Below are positions 31,079 to 37,156 of a stretch of DNA of 37,156 nucleotides, in pieces. The translations under genes and the position numbers were made by a program. The first letter of the stretch is position 1, and each line of letters opens with the position of its first letter. The stretch lies in the NCBI GenBank assembly GCA_949296375.1, contig CASFQX010000132.1, positions 1-37,156 on the forward strand, given 5' to 3'. The notes beneath the pieces are model-generated. The model did no database searches, was not told the origin of the DNA, and worked only from the letters and a program-made list of their open reading frames with translations. Origin of the DNA: an uncultured Olsenella sp. GTDB taxonomy: Bacteria > Actinomycetota > Coriobacteriia > Coriobacteriales > Atopobiaceae.

Positions 31079-31092
31079 TGGAAACGTTTCCA
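31079..31092. promoter_or_regulatory. LacI/CcpA-type operator
   Basis: TGGAAACGTTTCCA is a perfect 14-bp palindrome with the central CG of LacI-family sites, 39 nt upstream of the GH13 start and downstream of its -10, so repression by blocking is likely. The regulator is not in the window. Confidence 0.75.
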
Positions 31093-31101
31093 GTTGTGAG
31101 G

Positions 31102-31129
31102 ATTATATAGCACCTTCAACGTGGCGCAA
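31102..31129 (-). promoter_or_regulatory. Promoter of the GH13 gene
   Basis: On the minus strand TTGCGC (31129-31124), a 16-nt spacer and a perfect TATAAT (31107-31102). The LacI-type palindrome begins 10 nt downstream of the -10. Confidence 0.65.
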
Positions 31130-31163
31130 GCGAAAAAACGGCAACTGATGTGGAATCGGTCCC

Positions 31164-31751
31164 CTACGTGATGCCGAGGCGTCGAATCGTGAAGTGCTGC
31201 GGGCAGTCGCCCTCCTCGCCCGGCAGCTCAAAGGTGCCCTCGCGCAGGGTGGTCCAGCGTGCTCGACCGACATAGGCCGGCCACTCGCCGTTGTCCGACA
31301 TGTGCACGAGCGTCACGGGACCCACGGCCTCGCACTCCAGTTTGTCGAGAAACGCCGCGAGCACCGGCGTGTCAAACGGGTTGAACAGATAGACGTGCGT
31401 ATAGCCGGCAAGCGGGAGGTCGAGCACGCTACCCTCGACCACCCTCACGTTGGGATAGCGCGCGGACCACGCGGCGGCCTGCGCCGCGAGCGCCGGGTCC
31501 AGCTCGACGCCCGTCACGCGGCCGGGCAGCTCCGCGCCCACATAGTACGCGAGCACGCGTCCGGCACCGCAGCCCACGTCCAGCAAGTGGGAGCCCGCAC
31601 CGAGGTCCAGCCCGCCAAGAAGGTCCTCGAGCACGGCGTAAGGAGTGGCCGTGGGGTCATGGGCGCCCACGTCGGCATGACGCGTCCTCTCGGCACGCTC
31701 GAGCGAGCTTCCGGCAACGGCCAGATCGCGCTGCAGGTCGTCGTCACGCAT
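31164..31751 (-). CDS. Class I SAM-dependent methyltransferase
   Basis: A 195-residue methyltransferase. SAM motif I is LLDVGCGAG (56-64), followed by GVELDPALAAQA and VVEGSVLDLP. VYLFNPFD takes the motif IV place. Substrate is unknown. The start is ATG 31751, which overlaps the stop of the acetyltransferase gene by 8 nt (ATGCGTGA), so the two are translationally coupled. The open frame continues upstream to 31811 without support. Confidence 0.82.
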   Translation of the reverse strand: MRDDDLQRDLAVAGSSLERAERTRHADVGAHDPTATPYAVLEDLLGGLDLGAGSHLLDVGCGAGRVLAYYVGAELPGRVTGVELDPALAAQAAAWSARYPNVRVVEGSVLDLPLAGYTHVYLFNPFDTPVLAAFLDKLECEAVGPVTLVHMSDNGEWPAYVGRARWTTLREGTFELPGEEGDCPQHFTIRRLGIT

Positions 31752-32370
31752 CGAGCCAGAGCTCCTCGACCGGTTTGTCGTGGTCGTAGAAGCGCTCGTC
31801 CTTCTCGCCAATCTCTCGCAGCACGCGGCACGGGTTACCAGCCGCCACCACGTTGGCGGGCACGTCGCGCGTGACCACGCTGCCCGCGCCGATCACAGAA
31901 CCCGCGCCGACCGTCACACCCGGCAGCACCACGCAGCCGGCGCCGAGCCACGCGCCTGCGCAGATGCGGACGGGTTTGTTGTACTGCAGCCCCTTGGCGC
32001 GCAGTCGCGGCGAGACGGGGTGCGCCGCCGTGCAGATGGTGACGTTGGGGCCGATCATGACGTCGTCCTCGATGAAGATGTCGGCGTCGTCCACCAGCGT
32101 GAGGCCCATGTTGGCGTAGACGTTGTTGCCCAGGTGCAGGTTGGCCCCGCCCCAGTTTGCATGGAACGGCGGCTCGATCATGCAGTCCTCGCCCACCTCT
32201 GCCACAAGCTCACGCAGCAGCGCATCGCGCTCCTCCGAGCAGCCGAACGACAGCGCGTTGTAGGCATCCAGCACGTCACGCCGACACCCCTGCTCCGCAA
32301 AGAGCTCCGGATCGTTGCAGACGTAGAGCCTGCCGTCGGCCATGCGCCGACGCACTTCCGTGAGGTCCAT
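31744..32370 (-). CDS. Sugar O-acetyltransferase (maltose/galactoside type)
   Basis: A 208-residue left-handed beta-helix acetyltransferase of the LacA/Maa/NodL family, which transfers acetyl from acetyl-CoA to sugars. Hexapeptide repeats run through IEDDVMIGPNV, AGAWLGAGCVVLPGVTVGAG and GSVIGAGSVV. The catalytic histidine is H117 in TAAHPVSP. ATG 32370 has GGAGG upstream. It is the first gene of a two-gene unit with the methyltransferase. A hairpin upstream separates it from guaA. Confidence 0.92.
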   Translation of the reverse strand: MDLTEVRRRMADGRLYVCNDPELFAEQGCRRDVLDAYNALSFGCSEERDALLRELVAEVGEDCMIEPPFHANWGGANLHLGNNVYANMGLTLVDDADIFIEDDVMIGPNVTICTAAHPVSPRLRAKGLQYNKPVRICAGAWLGAGCVVLPGVTVGAGSVIGAGSVVTRDVPANVVAAGNPCRVLREIGEKDERFYDHDKPVEELWLDA

Positions 32371-32401
32371 CGAGCCTCCGTTCTTCTCGCTGGATAAGCG
32401 A

Positions 32402-32431
32402 GCGCCCCGCCGCACAAAAGCGACGGGGCGC
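32402..32431. terminator. Terminator hairpin after guaA
   Basis: GCGCCCCGCCGC (32402-32413) pairs with 32420-32431 (one non-perfect pair), 6-nt loop, 20 nt after the guaA stop. The T-rich flank is on the plus side, so on the guaA strand it lacks a good U-tract. Confidence 0.55.
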
Positions 32432-32450
32432 CTGATTTTGATTCAAATAC

Positions 32451-33437
32451 TTATTCCCACTCGATCGTGCCGACGGGCTTGGGGGTGAGATCGTATGTCA
32501 CGCGGCAGATGCCCGGCACCTCGGCGAGGATGCGGTCGGTGATCTTCTTGAGCAGGGCCCAGTCAAGCTCGGGCACCGTGGCGGTCATGGCGTCCACGGT
32601 GTTGACGGCGCGGATGATGGCCGGCCAGTCGTAGGCGCGCTTGCCATCGCGCACGCCGGTGGCACGCATGTCGGGCACAACGACAAAGTACTGCCAGACC
32701 TTGCCGGCCAGGCCCGCCTCGGCGAACTCCTCGCGCAGGATGGCGTCCGCCTCGCGCAGCGCCTCCAGACGGTCACGCGTGATGGCGCCGAGGCAGCGCA
32801 CACCCAGGCCCGGGCCCGGGAACGGCTGGCGCTCGACCATGCCCTCGGGCAGGCCAAGGGCGCGGCCAACCACGCGGACCTCGTCCTTGAAGAGCAGGCG
32901 CACGGGCTCCACGAGCTCAAACTGCAGGTCATCGGGCAGGCCGCCCACGTTGTGGTGGGCCTTCACGCCATCGGACTCAACGATATCGGGGTAGATGGTG
33001 CCCTGAGCGAGGAAGTCCACGTCGTCGGCGACCTTGCGGGCCTCCTCCTCAAAGACGCGGATGAACTCGGCGCCGATGATCTTGCGCTTGCGCTCGGGCT
33101 CTGCCACGCCTGCCAGCAGGTCGAGGAAGCGGTCCGTGGCGTCCACGTAGACGAGGTTGGCGTCCATCTGGTTCTGGAAGACGTCGATGACCTGCTCGGA
33201 CTCGCCCTTGCGCATGAGACCGTGGTTCACGTGCACACAGATGAGCTGCTTGCCGATGGCCTTGATCAGCAGCGCGGCCACCACGGAGGAGTCCACGCCG
33301 CCGGAGAGGGCGAGCAGGACCTTCTTGTCGCCAACCTGCGCGCGGACGGCCTCAACTTGCTCGTCGATGAAGGCCTGCGCAAGCTCGGGGGTGGTGATGC
33401 GCTCCATGTCATCCGGGCGCTTGTTCGGAAGGTCCAT
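32451..33437 (-). CDS. guaA: GMP synthase, ATP pyrophosphatase/dimerisation part only
   Basis: A 328-residue protein covering only the synthetase half of GuaA. It makes GMP from XMP, ATP and an amino donor. The PP-loop is LSGGVDSSV (44-52). KIIGAEFIRVFEEEA and the C-terminal GKRAYDW, RVTYDLTPKPVGTIEWE end are typical. The glutamine amidotransferase domain of about 190 residues that precedes this in most bacteria is absent. The ATG at 33437 has AAAGGAG 6 nt upstream, and no amidotransferase sequence lies upstream, so this is a natural short form. A separate glutaminase subunit or free ammonia must serve. Confidence 0.92.
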   Translation of the reverse strand: MDLPNKRPDDMERITTPELAQAFIDEQVEAVRAQVGDKKVLLALSGGVDSSVVAALLIKAIGKQLICVHVNHGLMRKGESEQVIDVFQNQMDANLVYVDATDRFLDLLAGVAEPERKRKIIGAEFIRVFEEEARKVADDVDFLAQGTIYPDIVESDGVKAHHNVGGLPDDLQFELVEPVRLLFKDEVRVVGRALGLPEGMVERQPFPGPGLGVRCLGAITRDRLEALREADAILREEFAEAGLAGKVWQYFVVVPDMRATGVRDGKRAYDWPAIIRAVNTVDAMTATVPELDWALLKKITDRILAEVPGICRVTYDLTPKPVGTIEWE

Positions 33438-33525
33438 GCCAGCTCCTTTGAACGGGGAATCGATGCCCTAATTCTATCGCGCACAAAGGCCGTGACTGCC
33501 CTTCGGGAGACGCGTCTTCCACTTT

Positions 33526-33638
33526 TAGGTGTTTTTTCCTGACAAGGCGAAGTAGACCGCCTCCCCCTACTCGCAAACTCCCAGCTCAGAAGCTTGAGGG
33601 GAAAACTGATACTTTGACATTCCGAGAAAAAACACCTA
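33526..33638. repeat. 113-bp element with 13-bp terminal inverted repeats
   Basis: TAGGTGTTTTTTC (33526-33538) is exactly inverted at 33626-33638, and the match extends with one mismatch outward. It lies in the 253-nt gap between guaA and rsmJ, which has no gene. The outer T/A runs and GC-rich interior suggest a MITE-like element or a structured leader of guaA. A TTGACA (33614-33619) followed by TAGAAC 17 nt later reads on the plus strand. Confidence 0.6.
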
Positions 33639-33690
33639 GAACCGTCACGACGCTCCCTCGACCGCGAGCTCGGGCCCTCAACTCGAAGAT

Positions 33691-34362
33691 TTAGGCCCGC
33701 GGGGGAACGATGACGTCGTAGCGAACGGCCTTTCCCGCGAGCGAGTGGCTCGGCTTGACGCCCGCAAGCCACGGTCCCTTGGGCGGCCGCTTGATCACGA
33801 TCTTGCGCGGATGCGCGGCGAGCGCGGCGTCTAGCAGCTCATCCTCGTTGTCGCATGGCCGTTCCAGATGGTGAAGCAGCTGGAACTTCTTCTTCACCGC
33901 CGCGCTCTTGGTGCGCTCGGGAAACATCGGATCCAGAAACACCACGTCGGGCGAGAAACCCAGCTCGCGCAGGCCCGCCACCGAGTCGCCCTCCACAAGC
34001 GTCATCCGCGCAACAACGCCCGCGAGCTGCGGTTCGTTTGCCGCCCGCTCTAGCGCGTCGCGCAGGAGCGCCGCGATCACCGGATCCTTCTCGAACATCG
34101 TGACCGCAAAGCCCGCAGCCGCCAGGAGCAGCGAGTCCTCGCCGAGCCCCGCCGTGGCGTCGACCGCTGTCGGCGCCTCCACGCCGCGCACGCGCGCCGC
34201 CCGCACGAGTAGCTCGCGCCCCAGCCGGTCCTTCCGCAGCCGCGGCAGCAGGCGCGCAAAGTCCGCCCGCAGGACCATGCCGTCGCCCACGAGCGCAAGT
34301 CCCTCGGCGTCTCGTCGCAGCTCAACGCCCTTCTCGCCCAGCTGGTTTGCATCGGTGCCCAT
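33691..34362 (-). CDS. rsmJ: 16S rRNA (guanine-1516-N2)-methyltransferase
   Basis: A 223-residue RsmJ-family methyltransferase modifying G1516 of 16S rRNA. Motif I is VDATAGLGED (67-76) and the catalytic-type motif is VFLDPMFPER (141-150), both family hallmarks, followed by KKKFQLLHHLE. Length is a little below the E. coli protein. ATG 34362 has GGAGGA upstream. Divergent from the DUF1275 gene. Confidence 0.88.
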   Translation of the reverse strand: MGTDANQLGEKGVELRRDAEGLALVGDGMVLRADFARLLPRLRKDRLGRELLVRAARVRGVEAPTAVDATAGLGEDSLLLAAAGFAVTMFEKDPVIAALLRDALERAANEPQLAGVVARMTLVEGDSVAGLRELGFSPDVVFLDPMFPERTKSAAVKKKFQLLHHLERPCDNEDELLDAALAAHPRKIVIKRPPKGPWLAGVKPSHSLAGKAVRYDVIVPPRA

Positions 34363-34450
34363 TGTGTTTTCCTCCAGCAGCCCACCCGCCGCACCAGATT
34401 TGCTCTAGCATGACACGCGGCCCGCGCGGAGTCGAGCAGGAGGAGCGCAC

Positions 34451-35134
34451 ATGTCGGAAGCGGCAACAACAATCAAAGCCAAGGTGCCCGTGCGCCTTGG
34501 ACTCACCGTCATCTGCGCCGGCGGCTTCATGGACGCGTACTCCTACCTGCTGCACGGCCACGTCTTTGCCACGGGCCAGACGGGCAACATCGTGCTGCTC
34601 TGCATGAACCTCGCCGAGGGCGCATGGCTCGGCGTTGCCCGCTACCTGGTCTCCATTTGCGCGTTTGTCCTCGGCGTCATGCTCTCCCGCCACATCCTGT
34701 TCCAGGTCCACGACGGCAGGACATATGGCATGCAGCGCTGGGTCGCCATCTTCGAGGCCGTGGCGTTTGCGGCGATTGCCCTGCTGCCCGCATGGACCCC
34801 GCACCTGATCGTGAACAGCGCCATCTCGTTCTGCGCCGCCGTCTCGTACGAGAACTTCCGCCAGTTTGGCACTAAGTCCGCCTACGCGAGCGTCTTCTGC
34901 ACCGGCAACCTGCGCTCCTTTGGCGAGACCCTCTACGATGGCCTCTTCAAGAAGGACGCCCACGAGCTGCACCGCTCGCACCGTTACGCGGCGCTCGTCA
35001 TTTCGTTTTGCGTGGGCGCCGTGATCTGCAAGTTCCTCATCGACGCCGTGGGCCGGTACGCCTGCTTGGCGATAAGCATGCTCTTCCTGCTGTCGCTGCA
35101 CTTCATCGCGGAGCCCGCCGCAGCGGCAGAGTAG
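34451..35134 (+). CDS. DUF1275 (YoaK) family membrane protein
   Basis: A 227-residue integral membrane protein with about six hydrophobic segments. The family block GGFMDAYSYLLHGHVFATGQTGN near the N terminus and CTGNLRSF in the middle identify DUF1275/YoaK. Function is unknown; some members have been linked to transport, without proof. ATG 34451 has GGAGGAG 6 nt upstream. Single gene, convergent with the B3/B4 gene (3-nt gap). Confidence 0.9.
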   Translation: MSEAATTIKAKVPVRLGLTVICAGGFMDAYSYLLHGHVFATGQTGNIVLLCMNLAEGAWLGVARYLVSICAFVLGVMLSRHILFQVHDGRTYGMQRWVAIFEAVAFAAIALLPAWTPHLIVNSAISFCAAVSYENFRQFGTKSAYASVFCTGNLRSFGETLYDGLFKKDAHELHRSHRYAALVISFCVGAVICKFLIDAVGRYACLAISMLFLLSLHFIAEPAAAAE

Positions 35135-35137
35135 TCC

Positions 35138-35833
35138 CTACGCCCTCGGTGCGCCCGCGTTGGCGAGAAATACCTCCGCCCGCGCGTCAAACTCATCCCT
35201 CAGCACTGCCGCGAGCTCCTCGCACGCAACCCTGACCTCGGTTTCGTTGACACCCGTGAAGCCGTCGATCGGAAACGCGATGCGCGTCGTCGAGGGCTCC
35301 ACCTTGCCGTTCTCGCTCTGGCGCCAGGTCCAGCGATGCGTGTGCACCAGGCCGTCAACCGCGTAGACGAGCTCACCGGACGCGAGCGTGGCGTCTGGCT
35401 CCGCTTCGCCCAGAGCCACAAAGACGTCGTCCGGACGGGAGAAGCGCAGCTCAAGCACGTCCTTCTCGCCCAGCGCATGGGCGCCGAGCGGCAGGCCGTA
35501 CTTGATGGAGATGGCGTTGCCCAGGTCCACGACCGGGTTCACGCGCCAGAGGCCCTTGCCCTTGGCAATGCGCCTGAGCAGGGCGATGTTTGAGGAGGGA
35601 TAGCGACTTGGGCTCATGCCCAGCTTGTGGAAGGCCTCGCGGTAGGGCTGGACGCGCGGGTCCTCACTGGCGTGGACGCCCTCGAGGCGGCGCTCGGCGT
35701 CGCGCACCGCCTCATCGAGCAGCGCGTCCACGGCGGGGTGCGCGCCCGTGCCGTTAACGCCCTCCGCGAGCACCACGCCCACGCAGAGCGCGGGCAGCCT
35801 CCGGAACACCTCGTCGTCTATCGAGAAGAACAT
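35138..35833 (-). CDS. B3/B4 tRNA-binding domain protein
   Basis: A 231-residue protein with the B3/B4 editing-domain fold of phenylalanyl-tRNA synthetase beta chain, as a free protein. FHKLGMSPSRYPSSNIALL, NPVVDLGNAISIKYGLPLGAHAL and the late VNETEV segment are characteristic. Free relatives are suspected trans-editing factors that remove misloaded amino acids, not proven for this one. ATG 35833 has GAGGGG upstream. It follows tex by 24 nt and is probably in its operon. Confidence 0.87.
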   Translation of the reverse strand: MFFSIDDEVFRRLPALCVGVVLAEGVNGTGAHPAVDALLDEAVRDAERRLEGVHASEDPRVQPYREAFHKLGMSPSRYPSSNIALLRRIAKGKGLWRVNPVVDLGNAISIKYGLPLGAHALGEKDVLELRFSRPDDVFVALGEAEPDATLASGELVYAVDGLVHTHRWTWRQSENGKVEPSTTRIAFPIDGFTGVNETEVRVACEELAAVLRDEFDARAEVFLANAGAPRA

Positions 35834-35857
35834 CGCGCCTGCCCCTCGCGCCGCCGC

Positions 35858-37156
35858 CTACTTGCCCTGCACCATGGTGAGCGAGATCTTGCCGCGGTCG
35901 CGGTCCACTCGCTCGACCCAGACCTTCACCGTGTCCCCCACCGCCACGACGTCGCTCGGGTGCTTGACGAAGCGGTTGGCCAGCTTGGAGATGTGCACGA
36001 GGCCGTCCTGGTGCACACCCACGTCCACGAAGGCGCCGAAGTCCACGACGTTGCGCACGGTGCCCGTGAGCTCCATGCCGGGCTGGAGGTCGTCGATCGA
36101 GAGCGCGGCGCGGCTGAACACGGGCTCCGGAGCGTCATCGCGTGGGTCGCGGCCCGGCTTCTTGAGCTCGGCCACGATGTCGATGAGGGTGAGCACGCCG
36201 CAGTCCAGTTCTCCCGCGAGCGCAGCCACGCTGCCCACGCGCTTCTCGATGTCCGGCACGCCGCCGCGCGTAAGCTCGTCCGCGTCCACGCCCGCGCGCT
36301 CGAGCAGTGCCGTGGCCACGTCGTAGCTCTCCGGGTGCACGGCGGTGGCGTCGAGCGGGTTCTTGCCACCGGTGATGCGCAGGAAGCCCGCCGCGTTCTG
36401 GAACGCCTTGGGCCCGAGCTGGGGAACCTTCTTGAGCTCGCGGCGGTCGGTGAAGGCGCCGTGCTCCTCTCGGTAGGCCACGATGTTCTTGGCCACGGAG
36501 GACGTGACGCCGGAGACGTAGCCCAGAAGGCTCGCGCTGGCGGTGTTCACGTCCACGCCCACGCGGTTGACCACGTCCTCAACCACGTAGCCCAGCGTGC
36601 GCGCGAGCTCTGTCTGGTCGAGGTCGTGCTGGTACTGGCCCACGCCTATGGACTGGGGCGGGATCTTCACGAGCTCGGCGAGCGGGTCCTGGAGGCGCCG
36701 CCCCAGGCTCATGGCGCCGCGCGTGGTGACGTCGAGGTCGGGGTACTCCTGGCTCGCGAGCTCGGAGGCAGAGTAGACCGAGGCGCCCGCCTCGTTGACG
36801 ATGGTGTAGCGCAGGTCCGGCGCGGACTCGGCAATGAACTCGGAGACCACCTCCTCTGTCTCGCGGCTGGCCGTTCCGTTGCCGATGACGATGGTATTGA
36901 TCGCGTACTTCTCGGCCAGGCGCCTGAGCTCGCGCTTGGTGCCCGCAACGTCGTGACGCGGCTTGGTGGGATAGACCACGCCGTGGTCGAGCAGCTTGCC
37001 CGTCTCGTCCAGCACCGCCACCTTGCAGCCGGTGCGATAGCCCGGGTCGAGCGAGATGATGCGGGCGCCGCGCACCGGGCGGGCCGAGAGCAGGCTCTCG
37101 AGGTTCTTGGCAAAGACCTTGATGGCGTCCGTCTGCGCGCGGACGGTGAGCTTGGC
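35858..37156 (-). CDS. tex: Tex-family transcription accessory protein (partial)
   Basis: The C-terminal 432 residues of Tex, an RNA-binding protein of the transcription machinery; the N terminus lies beyond 37156. Visible parts: the YqgF/RuvX-like domain starting ISLDPGYRTGCKVAVLDETG, IVIGNGTASRETE, VGVGQYQHD-type block (IGVGQYQHDLDQ), helix-hairpin-helix region (LLGYVSGVTSSVAKNIVAYR and GPKAFQNAAGFLRI), and a C-terminal S1 domain (GTVRNVVDFGAFVDVGVHQD, GLVHISKLANRFVKHP). The reading frame is open to the window edge, so the GTG at 37075 is not the real start. Confidence 0.93.
   Translation of the reverse strand, partial: AKLTVRAQTDAIKVFAKNLESLLSARPVRGARIISLDPGYRTGCKVAVLDETGKLLDHGVVYPTKPRHDVAGTKRELRRLAEKYAINTIVIGNGTASRETEEVVSEFIAESAPDLRYTIVNEAGASVYSASELASQEYPDLDVTTRGAMSLGRRLQDPLAELVKIPPQSIGVGQYQHDLDQTELARTLGYVVEDVVNRVGVDVNTASASLLGYVSGVTSSVAKNIVAYREEHGAFTDRRELKKVPQLGPKAFQNAAGFLRITGGKNPLDATAVHPESYDVATALLERAGVDADELTRGGVPDIEKRVGSVAALAGELDCGVLTLIDIVAELKKPGRDPRDDAPEPVFSRAALSIDDLQPGMELTGTVRNVVDFGAFVDVGVHQDGLVHISKLANRFVKHPSDVVAVGDTVKVWVERVDRDRGKISLTMVQGK

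Noticed and set aside
29313..31148. A 611-codon plus-strand open frame
   Set aside because: It is antisense to the GH13 gene, which has all catalytic motifs; the plus-strand product has none.
33614..33642. TTGACA-17-TAGAAC as a plus-strand promoter
   Set aside because: Good boxes, but no plus-strand gene follows and it lies inside an inverted-repeat element; mentioned only as a possible antisense start.

Overview
The window is a compact, GC-rich bacterial chromosome segment of about 37 kb with short intergenic gaps and clear Shine-Dalgarno sites. Gene content and style fit an anaerobic gut or oral Actinomycetota, most likely Coriobacteriia of the Olsenella/Atopobiaceae type. The supporting features are short palindromic repeats carrying a GGGGACAGG-type core, a GMP synthetase without a glutaminase domain, an XRE-aminotransferase fusion, a PTS EIIA-Glc protein and several flavodoxin and aldo/keto reductase genes. 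This placement is an inference from content; no marker gene was searched.

Layout. 1-313: two kinds of inverted-repeat element and no gene. 314-2418: thpR and an XRE-aminotransferase fusion behind a cluster of TTGAACTC half-sites. 2642-4702: a zinc-ribbon membrane protein and nth. 4702-7752: a palindromic repeat, a short UvrA paralogue and a peptide-deformylase-like gene lacking its catalytic Glu. 7828-12136: trmL, an iron alcohol dehydrogenase, a LysR regulator, a Tat-exported flavodoxin lipoprotein and a flavin reductase.

12164-20302, all on the minus strand, is the most interesting block. A two-component system (response regulator, then histidine kinase) is followed by a five-gene operon: amino-acid adenylation enzyme, fold-III PLP decarboxylase, acyl carrier protein, MBOAT acyltransferase and membrane-anchored SGNH protein. 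This resembles the dlt (D-alanylation) pathway with an extra decarboxylase of the BtrK type. Three 16-bp direct repeats between kinase and operon look like the response-regulator operator. I infer a system that activates an amino acid, holds it on a carrier, possibly decarboxylates it or supplies it by decarboxylation, and moves it through the membrane onto a surface polymer.

20420-25684 is an accessory region. It holds remnants of a class M sirtuin and of a macrodomain hydrolase (two parts of a known ADP-ribosylation module), a LysR gene, two aldo/keto reductases and an AAA/DUF4143 ATPase. A shared motif lies upstream of the sirtuin remnant and of both reductases. 25684-29480 has crr, a small membrane protein, a broken flavodoxin gene, a YeiH-type exporter with a divergent LysR regulator, and a decayed HerA-like gene. 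29481-37156 has a GH13 glucosidase behind a LacI-type operator, a methyltransferase/acetyltransferase pair, guaA, rsmJ, a DUF1275 membrane protein, a B3/B4-domain protein and the C-terminal part of tex, which runs off the window.
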